NCBI GenBank assembly: GCA_950106755.1
Contig: OX467087.1
Location: 6,204,047 to 6,268,046, forward strand
Reading direction: 5' to 3'
DNA length: 64,000 nt
From: Climacium dendroides
Taxonomy: Eukaryota; Streptophyta; Bryopsida; Hypnales; Climaciaceae
Part shown: one piece after another, positions 1-11,910 of the stretch
How the letters are laid out: each line of letters begins with the position of its first letter
Numbering within the stretch: the stretch's first letter is position 1
Translations under genes and position numbers: made by a program
Notes under the pieces: model-generated
Told to the model about the DNA's origin: nothing
The model's input: the letters and a program-made list of their open reading frames with translations, nothing else
The model's database searches: none

Positions 1-194
1 CCAAATAGTCATAATGTAGTCATTTCTATGCTTATGACTACTTAGGGACCAAAGTATATGACTCTAGGTGAACTACTAGGAACCAATTGTCAATCACTCC
101 CCTATACTGACAGTATATGTAGCCATAGTATTGATTGTATGCTTAGTAAGAGTCACTTGTGCAAGATCAAACTGGAACTTGACACCTTCATTTT

Positions 195-479
195 TTGTGG
201 CAGTTCATTTGTAGGCAAGAAGTATTTTTGCTGAATCTAAAGAATTTGAAGCAGAGCATTGCTACGGGTACCATCAGCGGATTGGGTGGGCAGCACAAGT
301 TCCATTTTTGCACTATTCCTGACTCTTGCTACAAAGTGGATGTCAAAGAGGCCATTTGGTCACAAGCGACACTGATGTTCCCAAATGCGGCTAATGACCA
401 AACAAAGGTGAAGGACGCTGTGGGTTCCTGTACTTTGTGGGAGGGAAAGTTCATCAAAGTTGCTCTCTCAAGTCCATAA
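195..479 (+). pseudogene. C-terminal fragment of a transposon-encoded protein
   Basis: An open frame ends at TAA 477-479. A plausible splice acceptor (TTTGTAG, ending at 214) lies near its start, so this may be a last exon; the upstream start is a TTG and is not a credible initiator. The residues follow a pattern I associate with the C-terminal domain of plant CACTA-linked proteins: a GTI turn, a central cysteine followed by V-x-V, a FPN segment, then KDAVGS and TLW near the end. That assignment (DUF8039-like) is inference from pattern only. Its position inside a CACTA-like element, 0.97 kb from the right terminus, fits it. Upstream exons are outside the window. Confidence 0.4.
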
Positions 480-899
480 TTGTGGTATGGGCTTAGCTAT
501 GTGTCTAGGACTTCTAACTGTGGGTTGTAGACAAACCATTTTCAGAGATAGATGATGTAAGTAGGAGTGTAAGAAACATGTTTATCATCAATGTGGTCAT
601 AGCCATCATGATGTCCTCTTTTTTTAAATATACTATTATTTATATTTTACTTGTCATTTTTTTATAACAGCCTTAGTATATATGATGTAAGCACCATTGT
701 TAAAGTCATTTGTTCAAGTGGTTATTAAGCCAGAATTTGACATCTTTATGTTTGAAAAATATGCATCTCTAAGCTGTTCATCATATACGGATTATCAATG
801 GAAAAGAAGGCTTTGTTGGAATGGTACAATTTATGCACACTTTCTTCACATATGTCTTATAGCACTCTTTTTGAACTATACAATGACTACATGAAACCA

Positions 900-1452
900 T
901 ACCCTAGTCATATCATAAGGCCGAGTCATTTTGCAGAATGACCCGATCAAGCACATCCCTGACCGTATTAATCACTACACTCAATTGAATAATATCTAAT
1001 TTATGACTACGATAGCCTCAAATATGACTACAATATGACTGCACTCACCTCCGAAAAAATTGACAAATGACTATAGCAACCTTAAATATGACTACAATAT
1101 GACTAACCTGACATCAAGTATTCTGCATTTCAGCTCAAAATTTAGTCGTTATCCAATAGAATCACTCCAATATCAGTCAGTAAAAAACCGCCAACTCAGC
1201 AAATCGGCTCTGTAGCCACATGGCAACGCACCATTGAAGGTGTTCATATTATTACATCTGGATGAAGTTCCACATCAGCATACGATGAAAAAAAATGATC
1301 ATGGTATAAATGACTGTCTTGTCCATAATCACTCGTCCTCTATGACTCTAAGCCCAAAATCTACTTTCAGTCATACTATCGTCATAAGTGTCCGAAATGA
1401 CTGGTTATGCAGTCATACAGAGTAGTCATTGATAGCCCCTTTTCTACTAGTG
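900..1452. repeat. Subterminal TATGACTA/TAGTCATA repeats of the CACTA element
   Basis: Copies of ATGACTA or TAGTCAT occur repeatedly, for example around 1003, 1023, 1034, 1066, 1088, 1099, 1306 and 1425, in both orientations. They continue to within 25 bp of the terminus. Short bidirectional motifs packed next to the terminal repeat are typical transposase-binding arrays in the En/Spm family; binding here is inferred. Confidence 0.5.
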
Positions 1453-1836
1453 TTTCCGCAATCATCGCGGAGGAATCTAGCCATTGAACGGTCCTCCGTG
1501 ATGTATGGGATTACCGTTGGATCCGAGATTTCCTCTTCCCGTCCCGATAATCTTCCGGTAGCGTGCGGATGCGTTTGCTTCCGGCCCCGGTATATTTTTT
1601 TCCGATCCCTGTTTAGTTCCTTGGATGCGGATCTGGTTCCGGATCTTTAGGAAAACAGGAAACTTACAATATCTTTCTTAACCAAATTATCTATCTACTA
1701 CTAATCCAATAGCGAGGTAGAGTTAATATTGGTAATATAATTAGTTTACCATTTTGTAAATCAAAAAATTTTACCAATGTCAACTCTTTACTTCTAAATT
1801 CTATATAACCAACTTCATCCTCTCATTTTGGTCTAT
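1453..1836. other. Stretch without a recognised gene
   Basis: The first 200 bp are CCGG-rich and resemble the base composition of the LTRs further right. The rest is AT-rich. I see no coding frame longer than chance. It may be a 5' part of the family C' LTR that resumes at 3639, cut off by the CACTA-like element that ends at 3638, but I could not align it to the other LTR copies. Confidence 0.25.
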
Positions 1837-2066
1837 GACACCCCCCGCCGAAGTGCAGACGTCTGCTCTTGCAGCACAAGCCGGTAGAGTTCAAGAGGTA
1901 TTTTACACACCCTAAACCGTATGACAAGAGGTCATTGGATGTCATTCATGTTTTTTTCCTCATAAGAATTAGGCTTTGTGTCCTTGCATCCACATGTAGC
2001 CCCAAATGCGACGAGTCCACATTTTCTAAAGTGTTTTATGTTATCGCTTTGTTCTAGGTGGCAAAT

Positions 2067-2249
2067 ATGCAATCCTCTGGGTCGTCTACCCGTTCCAATC
2101 GGGTCACAAGGACTGTACCAAGTGCAAAGCCGTCCAAGTTTGTGGCCCCAACAAAGCCCTTGAAGGCAACTGCACCGAAGTCTTTGAAGGCAAGCCCTTC
2201 TATGGTGACAGATTCCCCTAAGAAAGGAGAGGCACCACGCAAGAAATGA
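2067..2249 (+). CDS. Short Lys/Pro/Ser-rich ORF, unknown
   Basis: A 60-codon frame begins at ATG 2067 and ends at TGA 2247-2249. It is low-complexity, with repeated APK, KSLKAS and SPKK units and a basic end. A GTGAG splice-donor-like string follows at about 2259. A further frame (2279-2410) encodes a segment around DMDSGSKNMESL before a stop. This may be the 3' coding remnant of the surrounding CACTA-like element or chance; no family is recognised. Confidence 0.2.
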   Translation: MQSSGSSTRSNRVTRTVPSAKPSKFVAPTKPLKATAPKSLKASPSMVTDSPKKGEAPRKK

Positions 2250-2733
2250 ACACACGGTGAGATTCTTACCAATCTTGAAGTTTGTATTGAAATTATGCCG
2301 TTCTCGGACATGGACAGTGGTTCCAAGAACATGGAGTCGTTGATACCTGTATCAAATGGAATGCAGACCGTGTTGCAGTGGACGTCCCGAGAGACAGGAG
2401 GACGTTAGCCCCAGCAATGGGACGTCGCTGCAGACATTCGCGTGTCTAGAAAGTAGAGGACGGGAAAAGAAACTGAAGAGGTTGCTTTCATACGAAATTC
2501 TCTTGTATGTGTTTTGCTTTGTGTTGATTTCTTTATTCGGCTTAGTCTTCATTTTCAGCTTTGGCTTTGTGTTCTACCGTGATCCTCCTTTGTGAGACAT
2601 GGTTGTTTTTTGTATTGGATTTTCTATTCTATGAATATGGACATACTCCTATTTCAAGTCATTGTCAATTTGTGGATGTTGTTGATGTCTGAAGCAGCAT
2701 CCCGTGTCCCGCCAACCAATGAATTGTGACGTC

Positions 2734-3000
2734 AAAATGTCCAATACAATGCATTCATTAAGCATGACGTGTCTCGTAACACACATCCGCTCAAACATCT
2801 TCATGTCCAATTCAATGCAAATACAAAGCATCGGAGTGTCCCAGACAACAAATCCATTGGACATCATAATGTCTAATGAAATGCACACAAAAAACATCAA
2901 AATGTCCAACACAATGCACACAGAAATCATTGGAATGTCCAATAAAATGCATCCACGAAAACAGTGGAATGTCCAACAAAATGCATACATGCGTTGCAAA
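2734..3000 (+). repeat. Direct subterminal subrepeats, 30-40 bp period
   Basis: Units containing AATGTCC followed by AATGCA recur near 2734, 2807, 2869, 2900, 2936 and 2968. They are diverged but keep spacing and orientation. Together with the GGACATC/GATGTCC pairs of 3150-3620 they form the subterminal region of the element ending at 3638. Confidence 0.55.
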
Positions 3001-3893
3001 AGACTTAGATCTTCTAACGGGACGTTACCGCTGACATCCTACAATGCATCCATCCATCTGCTACCCTACCATGTAGGTGCGCTGCCTCGTGTAAGTAGAC
3101 ATCTCCTGTGATAGTGACTGCTTTGAGAAGCACGCATGTGCAAATTCCACACGTCAGGATGGACATCTCATTCAACATACAAATGTTTCATTTGGCATCA
3201 TAAAAGCCATGCGGATGTCCACAGCGATGTCTTAGGAGACATCCGAAATTGCTAGGGAGACCAAACAAGTGGTCCCAAAAATGCCACGTCAGCATCTGCG
3301 AATGCCACGTCAACCGATTCCGTTAGCTCTGACGTGGCATGCCACGTCAGATACACATCAGACACCACATCATAGACGGGAAATGGATGAAAAAAATGAC
3401 ACTCTGGCTTTCCCGCACCTATGTGGCAACCACATGTCAACTTCCTAAGCCCCCCGTTGACTGAAGTTTTTTTGGACATCACGATGTCCAGCCTGAAAAT
3501 CTGTGTGGATGTAGCATGCAAAATGCATGTCCACGGCAGCGTGGTCTAATTGGACATCCACCCTGACATAGACACGTCAAGCGCAATGTCCGGATGTCAA
3601 AAATGCGATGTCTTGGCAGATGCAGTTTTCTTATAGTGTGATTGCGGAAACGGCTACTATCCCAACGGTTGTGACTGTTAGGAAGGGATACGCAGGGGTT
3701 TGGTTCCTCAAACCTCATTATGTCTTTGTTGTTTGGGAGTGCTCTCAAAGCAAGGTCTGCCTTTAGAGGTGTGAGAGGATTGGGTGATCTTACTTTCCGG
3801 ATCCTGTCGTGGAGAGGAAGAGGATTGACCGGGAGTTGTGGCAAGAAAAGGCAAGAGGTTTGAGTGGTGAGTGTTTTGGACAGTTCTACAACC

Positions 3894-5798
3894 ATGGTGA
3901 AGGCGGAAGCAAGCGGGTTGTCTCCCTTCAAGATCAAGAGCATCTGTCCAGTGATTCTGAAGGATGACGGAGAGAGGAAGTAGCTGGAGGAGGATCTGGG
4001 CCAACTCGGGTGTGCGGGATTCCTCTGCTGACCATGGAGCTTGAAGAGCGAGGAAATGATCCAAGAGTTGATGAAGGAGCAATTGAACGAATGGATCAAG
4101 ACCGTCCGAGCTCTACCCGAAAGGTGGACTGTGGACATCTGGAGGAGGGTCTACAACTTTCTTCAACCTGGAGAGGGGATGGCTTTGCGGGTACACAAGT
4201 TCGCGGAAGGTAAATTCTCTAATCCTCCTCACCCTAAGGATGGCTACGCAGTAGCAGATTGCAAGGTGGCAAGAGAGAGAAGGATGTTAGAATTTGTAGT
4301 ACCAATCTTGTATCCGGAACAGCCAAATCGGGTCACGGTAACTTGAGCCAATACGATCTTCGGAGTGTTGAGTGGGGAAAAGAAAGTGTTTTGGGGAGGA
4401 ATAGTGAAAGATCTGGTAGGGAAGATGGTGAACGCCCTAGGAAACGCAAAGGCCACCCCCATTGGGCCATTCCTCTTTCACCTGTATGACTTCCTAGGTA
4501 CTCTGAAAACTTCAGAGAAGACTATGTACAAGGCCGCAGCTACCCTAGTGAAACTTAATCTTACTCCACCCTGAGAGGAAGAAGAAGAAGAGAGAAAGGA
4601 GGGACCAGATGAGGGATCTAAGAGGAGATCCTCGGAGAGAAGGAAGGAGCCTTCCGAAAAGAGGACAGAGGTTGAGAGGGTTTCAGTCTCTTCTAAGAAG
4701 GGATCCAGAGAGAAGAGGAAAGTCTCGCCGAAACCGGAAGTTTTGGAAGAGGATTCTTTGGGGAGGATCATTTCGGACTTAGGGAGAGTCCGGGAGGAAC
4801 TTGACATAGAGAGAGGAGCAGTGAGGAATGTATGTAGACTGCTTGGAGGGATCAATGTGTCAGAGCTCGCAGAGAAAGTAGAAGGGTTGATCCGGGATAG
4901 TGAAAACCGGAAGTGGAGGACCCGCATCAAGGAGTTGACTGAGAAGAATGCAAATCTCCAGTGGCAAATTGAGAAGGGTGAGGAAAAGAAGAGAGAGGTG
5001 GAACGGCTTACCTCAAAGTTTAAGGGGACCATTAGGAGAGTTGGGGCCTTTGTTTCCAACACTACGGATGTTGTAAACAAAGCCAAACTCTATGATGAGG
5101 GAATCCATGAGGCAGGACCGAAAGCCGCGGGTAAGGCTGTCTTAGTTTTGGCAGAGTATTCCGAGAAGATGGAGAAGTTCATGTTTGAAGTCCGAGATGT
5201 TCTTCACCAAGCAGAATAGTTTCCGGAATCTGGAATAAAGAGGAAGGATGAAGAGATGGAGCCAACCAAAAAGGATGCGCCCACAAAGACTCCAACAAAG
5301 ACGCCATCCAAGCGGAAAAGGCAAGAGGATGAGTTGACACCAACGTCTGAAGATATGGAGGGGAGGAAAGAAGGATTAGTGCACGGATCCGGATCAAAGG
5401 ATCGAATCCGGAAGTTGGAATCCGACTTAGGCACACCACAGAGTAAAGGCTCTCAACCTTCACCCGCCACTACCAAGAAGACTGTGAAGAAGGTTACTCC
5501 CGTCAGAGGAAGAGACGTACCCCTAAGAAGTCAACAATCCGCGAAGGACGAGTCTCCAAGCCAATCCGAGTAGGAGGAAAGTCAGCCGAGATCCGAAGAA
5601 GAGGATTCGGAAGACACCGGATCAGAAGAGGAATCGGAACCTAAGCAAATCTCAACAGTAGAGTTCAAAGGGAGAACTTCAACACCGTCTAAGAAGAAGC
5701 CGCCCTTGAGTGGGAAACCATCAGCTAGCAGGAAACAGCCAGCTAGGAAGGGGGCAACAAAGTTAGAGGAACCTTCTCCAAAGAAGGCTAGGAAATAG
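3894..5798 (+). pseudogene. LTR-internal ORF, family C' copy (decayed)
   Basis: The frame starts at ATG 3894 and can be followed without a frameshift to TAG 5796-5798, although six stops interrupt it (near 3984, 4029, 4344, 4572, 5217 and 5571). The predicted protein has the domain order shared by all LTR ORFs here. An N-terminal domain contains W-T-V-D-I-W, GKF, PKDGYAVADCK and ANTIFG. An acidic-basic linker follows, then a coiled coil around residues 290-400, a NKAKLYDEG motif, and a Ser/Lys-rich basic tail ending KKARK. Comparison with sister copies shows the first stop sits where they have Gln. No known enzyme motif is visible. Resemblance to the extra plant-transposon-protein ORFs of Tat/Ogre elements is a low-confidence inference. 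Confidence 0.65.
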
Positions 5799-6070
5799 AT
5801 AGGAAAGTAGTTAGGAAGTTTCTGGGAAGCGACCCTAGCATGATCAGCCAAAAATCCAAATTTTTGGTAGGTAGAAAGTTGCTTGGGAGGTGCTTTCCAA
5901 GTGCATGCACTTGGACTGCACTTTCCGGATTTTTAGGATCTGAGATCCACATTTTGCGGATTGGATGGAGTTGGTAGGAAAGTCAACTTAGAAAGATAAG
6001 GAATGACACCTGTCATTCTCCTGTCCTTTGGTTTTATTCCTTGGGACCTTTGGGGTTCCCTGGAGGTGTG

Positions 6071-6078
6071 TATTTAAG
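6071..6078 (+). promoter_or_regulatory. TATA-like box downstream of the C' LTR ORF
   Basis: TATTTAAG lies 273 bp after the ORF stop. The family C copy has TATTTAAAT at the equivalent place (48980), 283 bp after its ORF. The position suggests the promoter for genomic retroelement RNA, with the start of R downstream; this is inferred from position and sequence only. Confidence 0.45.
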
Positions 6079-7843
6079 GGGCTGAAGTTAGTTTGAAGCC
6101 CCGGGTGTTTTCTTATTTGTGTTTTTCAACACTTTGCGAATTGATTGCAGATTTCCATTTCATAAGTGCTGGTCTGAAAAGGCTAAATTCTGTGTTGGTA
6201 TGCCGTGCAATGCTAGAACCATTGGTTAGTGCGGGTAGCTGGTTTGCAGGTGTGGAGGAAGACAAGTAGCCCCTGGATTTTGTCCAAGATCTGACTTTGA
6301 GAGTTTTGAGGATTTGGTTAAGGAAAACTTTGTGTACTGAAAGGGTATTTTAGTTGCTGAAGTTCCTTGGGAGTCTTCTGAGTAGGATAGCCATTCTTAG
6401 GTTGGATGAATTCTTCAAGAGGGAGAATGAATGCTAGCCGATGTCTGATGAGGTCCTGTTGGATCCAGGAGAGAGGAACAGGAAGGTAGTTAGGATCTCT
6501 CAGTTATTGGGTGCCGAATTACGCTCTTGGGGTCCTGTCCGGATAGGTCTGTCGTTGTAGTACTGAAAGGATAATAGGGGTTTCCTGAGTGACTTGCTAG
6601 TCTAGATCAACATCCGGATTAGTTGTGAGGAAGTAACTATTTCCTATTTCTTTTTGGTATTTGTTGTTGTTATTCTAAGTGGATCTTCATTTCACTCTAA
6701 ACACGTTTGAAGGGCAGGGTTTACGTTACCTTCTGTAGCGATTAGTCGGACCAGTATTCCTCCAATTAGCCCTTAATTCACACCAAAGGCCTTCTTAGAG
6801 TAAACCGCTCCAGAATCGTTCCCACGAGGACTTGTGGATTACAGTTTCATAGGCTATCCCGGTCTAAGCACTCACTTTTCTCTTCGTCGGATTATTCCGG
6901 ACTTTCGGTCGGGTCCGGACACTAGTGCTGGGTGGGTTCTGGAAGGATCCGGAAACCATTTCAGTGTCCCTTCCGGGATCCCTGGGTTTGAATGACAAGT
7001 GGCCAGATCCACCGTCCAGATGCTTACCGTGTCTGGAAACACGCTCTCTTTCACTCTCCCTCTTTCTCTCTTTCTCTAATACTAACAGCAACCTAACTCT
7101 TCAGGGACCGGAAGTGTCCTCTTGTTCCGTCGCCTTACGAATCCGGAAACTCTTCTGGATTAGGTCACACAGGGACGGTCAAGAACTACAACGACATTCA
7201 AACCTTTAACCGAACACTGAGCTTCCTGTCCACCGACTAGTTTCTCCTGTACTTTCTTGGGTTTGCGCCGGGGCTTAACTCTGTTCTACGAGGAATTCCG
7301 GCAATCCGGAATTCAGGCACGTCCGACAATACCTCCGTACACGGAAGTTTGCTAGCAGCCTCTCAAATACCCTTTTTCACCTAGGGTTATATCTTACACG
7401 CAGGCTATATCGGCATCCGAGCAGTACTACCCTAACCTTACTACCAGAACCATCCGGTTGATCTCCCCCTCAAGTTTAATACATCCGGATACTCTCACAA
7501 CATCGACTCTTGCCACACAAGGTAAGTTCTCAGTCCCGAAAACGCAAGAACGAACTCACACCTCTCACAAACATATACCGTACACAAGAAAGATAAGAGG
7601 TTGGATACTCCAACACACTTTAGAATTAAATTCCGAAAAAAAGGTACAATGCTGAAACTATGAGATGGTTGTTAATGACTAAAAAGGGCATTAAAAGTCC
7701 TACTTATACTAAGACTAACGTCATACTAAAAATCCTACAAAACATTCCTACTGGTCCGCTAGATTTCCGGAAGATTCTAGATCCTATTTTTCCGGCTTTG
7801 ACGGCCGGACTCCGGTATTGCCACTATACTATACTACTGTATA

Positions 7844-9945
7844 CTATTCTTTTGAATCTGGATCTTTCGAAGGGACATAGTCCTTCAGAAGATCCAGCTT
7901 TACCTCTTTCCGGCTGCCCTCCAGAGAAAACAAATTCGGACCCCTTTGACCCCATCTTGGAATTTCCACAATACTGGTGTCCCTGTCTACACTTCTGGTC
8001 CCGACTACCTGAATGTCCGGACTCCTTCTCGCATCCTTCTGAGTCTTCTTATGACACGAAAAAGACTGTACCGTCCGGCCGGCGTGAACTTCCGGAGAAG
8101 CGCCCGTCAAGTCAATGGTCGGAGTCACCGGCAACAGGTCTTCACTTCCCGGAGGTACCACTGCTCCCCAGTCCACTCCTTCTAAGCTTCCGGCTGGTGG
8201 TGAAAGTTCCGGATTTACCGGGACCACCGATGAGACCTCCGTAACCATAGGTTCCGGATTGCTACTTTCCGGAACCACCAAAGTCTGCGTTGACGGGGGA
8301 GATTGAGGTGCCGGATCCGACTTTGTAGACGTAATGTACTCTATCATCTCCCTCATCGCGACCCGGGATGTATCCATTCGTCTTGCCTGCTCTAGTAAGC
8401 ATTTGACGATAGGAACCCGGCTTGAGTTGGCGGCTGCATCGAGGTTAGTTTCAAACAGCCGGGCCTTGTTGATATAGTCTGTCGGGACTTCTAGAGAGCT
8501 CCGGAGCTAAACTACACTTTCGCATAAGGCCGCTATCTGCTGGCGATGAGCTTCTTCTGTAAGCCGGGTTGTCTCCTTAGCGGTGCGGATGGTGCTTTCT
8601 AAACCACATAGCGGGATTCCGAGTTCCGGACTTGGTCTCGCAACGTCCGGTTTTCTACACGCAACGCCCCCAGCTCTGATACCAAATTCTTCTGTTCTGC
8701 TATGAGGAAGTTGTTTTGTTGCTTTGTTGCTACCAATGCATCTGTCCTTCGGAAAATGGCATTGCGGTCGGTTAGCGCCATCTTCTGGCACACTCGTTTG
8801 AGGGCTCCATCATAGTTCTCGTAGATTTGGAAGAGATCGTCTGCTCGCTACACTAGATGCTGAGCCATCTCCTGGATGTCTTCTAGAGGCGACCCTCCCA
8901 ATCGCATGGTTGTCCGATCCCTCTCCTCCACCTCCGTCATCCGTGTCCGGGAGGGTCCGGCCTCAGCCTGAGTGGCGACGGTGTGCGGTCGTATCGGCCC
9001 AACCAGTTGCAAGGATGGTTGGACTCCCTTTGAAACAGGTCCGGTTTCCATCTTGACTTCCTGAACCTCTTCTTGTGGTTCCGGTGTAGGAGGCTCTTCT
9101 GACGGACTTACCGGCGGCGTCCTATTCCGTTGTTTCCTCTTCTTTAGCGGAGAGACTGGTTCTTCTTCCTCATTGTCCTCATCGTCCGGTCCGTCTAGGG
9201 TTGAGGGCTCCTCTCCTTCGTACTGCTGAAGTTGGACTAGGTCCTGATACGCACTCTCCTCATTCGCCTTGAGCAGAGAGTGGTGGGCGTACAAATGAGA
9301 CAAATATGTCGGAAGAGGACTCTGGGTCTTCTTTCCGGACCGGAGGGCACGCACTAAGTCTTCGACTAGCTCGTGGATGATGGCTGCCCAATCCATCATC
9401 ATCTTTCCCTGGAGGCTCCCCAAGATGGCAGAGGCTACCTTCGCTACTACTCGCCGCGGCTTGGTGCGATGGAGGATAGGGTTGAGAAACACTACCACAT
9501 CCCGGTACTCCGGATTTACTAGGTCGGAAACTTGGTTACCTTCCTTTGGATTGGCGGGCGCCCGGAACTCTCCCTCCATCACCTCCTGGTTCTTCTCCAT
9601 GACCTTGTCCAGCGCCTCCCGGAACTTGTAGACGGCTCGCCAAGTGTTCACCATCCACTGGTCTGGTTTTGCCCGAATGGTGGTATCCAAGATACCACTT
9701 TCCGGACGAAGTATGTCCGAAACCAAGCTCTCCTCTCGGATTCCCCACGGCACTTCTAGGAGTCCGTCACACCCCATGTTGCGGAGATGCTCTCGTAGGC
9801 GCGCGAGCCGGTCTTCCTCCGTCGGAACCTCCGGAACCACCTTCATCACCGGGATGGTCCTCGGTCGCGGTACAGGTGCCGGCGCCTCGTCCTCTGAATC
9901 CTCAGGCAAGTCCTTCAACTTCCGCCGGCTTGCCCTAGAAGCCAT
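7844..9945 (-). pseudogene. LTR-internal ORF, family D copy (longest intact N-terminal part)
   Basis: The frame starts at ATG 9945 and is open for 366 codons to TAG 8848-8850. It continues in frame to about 8600, shifts frame there, passes another TAG near 8507 and ends at TAG 7844. The N-terminal 230 residues hold the shared domain: MVNTWRAVYKFR, ANPKEGNQVSDL, a hydrophobic FLNPIL segment, AILGSLQGK and a conserved LSHLYAHHSLL helix. An acidic stretch with DEDNEEEE and a KKRKQR basic motif follows (possible nuclear signal), then a coiled coil and INKARLFETN at about 8460. It is the copy with fewest stops, so probably the youngest. The upstream in-frame TTG at 9960 is ignored in favour of the ATG. 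Confidence 0.65.
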
Positions 9946-10141
9946 TGTGCTCACGATCAATCCTCACACAATCTCTCCCTAAATCTCTGCTCACAACTGT
10001 CACTCTGGTAATCCCTGCACGATCGCAACTCACACAGTCCCTCAGTCTACCGGAATTCTAACGAAGCGAGGAAAATGGAATACGCCAGCGGAAGAACAAA
10101 AGAAAGAGGATAAATGTGCCCGCGGCCGGCTACAGTCCTCC

Positions 10142-10149
10142 TCTTATAC
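10142..10149 (-). promoter_or_regulatory. TATA-like box upstream of the LTR D ORF
   Basis: On the minus strand GTATAAGA lies about 200 bp upstream of ATG 9945. Families A and B also have a TATA-like string 115-320 bp upstream of their LTR ORF. The assignment rests on position and motif only. Confidence 0.4.
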
Positions 10150-10936
10150 GAACCCGATGTATGGGACAGGTTTTGGTGGCAAAACCCTATCCCTAGTACG
10201 GATCCGGTTTCCGGTTTAGGGCCGGCGCCGTCATCCGATATCTGGAACTTTCTAGGGTTCCGGATTTTTAGGTTTTTAGCCCTAATGAAATTTTTCCGGA
10301 TCCGAAAATCCGGTTTTCCTAATTTGCCCTAACTTCCTAGGAGAACTCAAAAACTTTCCCTTTGAAGGAGACAAATTTTGAAGTTTTCCGTCATATGCTA
10401 GTATTATGGGTCTAGCATGTGGGATCGCATTCCCACACCTTCCTAAAACCAAAGAGCGGAATCCTCTTGGTAGAGGTTAAACTAAGATTTTGGGAGTTAC
10501 TGTAACCGGATAGAAATCCTCTTTCCGGTTCCGCATCCATCTAAGTCGATCTGGATAGAGAGAAGCACGGGATTATGACAATCCTCCTTGTTCGATTACT
10601 GGTGGAAGACTTGGAGTGGACGTAAGGGAATTGTAGTATGGAGAGGAGAGGGTATTGAGAGAGTTTCATGTTGCAAATATTTAGATCCGGTTTTGCTTGG
10701 GTTTGGTGTTTTCCGAATCCTGTTCCAGATATCTTGAGGAAACTAACGTTGAAATCCTGTGGGAACGATACACGAGTCATCTAAGGTGTTTTACATCAAT
10801 TTAACACCTAAGGGTAGGATTTGTGCTTCCTTGTGCTATGACAACTTATCTGGCATTTCCCAAAGGTATGTCATCATGTCTTCCGCGAGCTTTATGTCAT
10901 GGCTACGGATGTTTAAGTCCTCTGGGCCTTGATGAG

Positions 10937-11854
10937 CTACTCAATGGAAATTGTCTTCTTATCCTCCAATCCAAAGATGTAAGCGTCAGTGCAGTGCTTC
11001 CAGTAGGCTTTGTATGCTTCCGCGAACGCAATGTAATCGTGTGACTTTTTGGCGTCATAAGGGAGCGGGACCTCAGTTACCGCGGACACAAAACTCAGCT
11101 CCCTTGGTAAAACTACATTAGGGTCTTGCGCTGTTGTTGCTGAGGTTGATGCCAACTTACTTAGTTTGGGAGCTGGTGGAGGAGTTGTGGATTGCTTGGA
11201 CTTTCTTGTCCCCCAACTCTGTTGGGATCCAGGTGTACCCATTAAGCTCTATCCCTCCACATTACTTGGAAACTCTTGGAAGACAGTTCTGTTAGTCATG
11301 TCTTTCTTCTTCAGCTCAAGTTTCATCTTCAGAATTGTGAAGTCGTTCAGGAGTGTCTTCAGGCGAGAATATAGGGCCTTCCCCGTTGCCAACTTCCCGT
11401 CCTTCGTTTTGAAGTAGTTGTGGTCAACTTTCTTCTCAAGGTCGGGTATCTCCGTTCTATACTTAGTCGGTTCCAACGTTGAGAGGAAGTGCGATATGTT
11501 GAAGGCACACCTTGAGGAGTCCAAGCGAATAGTGAAGTGGTATTGCTCGCTTTCAGACTGTCCTATTACAACTGTAATACACCAAATTTTCAAGAATGGA
11601 CCACTATCATGGGCGACGTCCTTTATCTTCTCATCAAATGATATGTTGAAGAAATGGTCGGTGTCTTTGAACTTTGCAGCGAAGCAAATGAGGTTCTTGA
11701 ATGGAATCATGTGGAGACTCCAACTCTCAACCTTCTCGGGATTTTTGAATTCCTAGTAGTCTCCGTCATTGTCAAAGTCGTCCCCATCCTCTCTAGAGGA
11801 TTCATGCACACAACGTACGTAGAAGGCCTCCAGCTTCTCAATTTGGTCATCCAT
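10937..11854 (-). pseudogene. Unknown protein with two in-frame TAG codons
   Basis: A single frame runs from ATG 11854 to TAG 10937-10939 (305 codons), broken only by TAG at codon 34 (11753-11755) and TAG at 11249-11251. The start encodes an acidic segment (MDDQIEKLEAF, then a DDFDNDGDY run). The middle has a predicted alpha/beta part with DTDHFFNISFDEK and FLKIWCITVVIG, and a Lys-rich helical part with LKTLLNDFTILKMKLELKKK. The end is Thr/Pro-rich and then helical. I recognise no family. It lies immediately left of the palindrome array at 11911-14521, which suggests both belong to one element. Codon 34 and the second stop both precede plausible continuing sequence, so CAG-to-TAG change is likely. 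Confidence 0.4.
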
Positions 11855-11910
11855 TCTGCATTCATTTTTCAAACAGGATGTTGTTACAACAAGAATTGTT
11901 GCTCTATTGA

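Larger units (their letters stand above)
1..1452 (+). mobile_element. CACTA-like DNA transposon, 3' part (5' end outside window)
   Basis: The right end reads TTTTCTACTAGTG at 1440-1452. It matches the inverse of the CACTAGTAGAAAA terminus of a complete mini-element at 28288, so it is read as a CACTA-type terminal inverted repeat. The last 550 bp carry many copies of TATGACTA and its complement in both orientations, as expected for CACTA subterminal repeats. A coding remnant lies at 195-479. The left end is beyond the window, so the target duplication cannot be checked; the three bases after the end are TTT. Confidence 0.6.
1837..3638 (+). mobile_element. CACTA-like element remnant, right end defined, left end uncertain
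   Basis: The right end is TTTTCTTATAGTG at 3626-3638, the inverse of a CACTATAAGAAA terminus of the kind seen at 50828. Upstream, 2730-3000 carries direct subrepeats every 30-40 bp with the core AATGTCCAA-x-A-x-AATGCA. The 3150-3620 part carries GGACATC and GATGTCC in both orientations. Such arrays are typical of CACTA subterminal DNA. The left boundary is a guess: TGA follows the right end and also precedes 1837, but base 1837 onward does not match a CACTA terminus. A weak coding remnant lies at 2067-2590. Confidence 0.4.
6734..10437 (-). mobile_element. Complete solo LTR, family D (3.7 kb), with internal ORF
   Basis: Read on the minus strand it begins TGTGGGAATGCG at 10437 and ends AATCGCTACA at 6734. 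It is flanked by the same five bases CCTTC at 6729-6733 and 10438-10442, a clean integrase-type target duplication. The surrounding C' LTR is continuous across it. It carries an ORF (9945-7844, minus) entirely inside the LTR and the GTGGGAACGAT motif near its 3' end. The 6734-7348 part is duplicated at 50211-50827. A single LTR without internal region is the expected product of recombination between two LTRs. Confidence 0.85.
3639..10843 (+). mobile_element. Long LTR of family C' (plus strand), interrupted by solo LTR D
   Basis: The right end, TGTGCTATGACA at 10832-10843, matches the family C end TGTGCTACAACA at 50115-50126. Both are preceded by a shared GTGGGAACGATAC motif (about 10760 and 50040). 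The segment before the D insertion holds an LTR-internal ORF (3894-5798) and a TATTTAAG box at 6071, in the same order as family C. The LTR is split at 6733 by solo LTR D and resumes at 10443. The left boundary is not defined: no TG preceded by the flank ACTTA was found. No internal region (primer site, gag, pol) follows 10843, so it is a solo LTR or a truncated copy. Confidence 0.6.

Noticed and set aside
6864..7209. Small frames in LTR D, repeated at 50341-50686
   Set aside because: Overlapping frames on both strands are open, they lie in the R/U5-like part of the LTR, and no family is recognisable.
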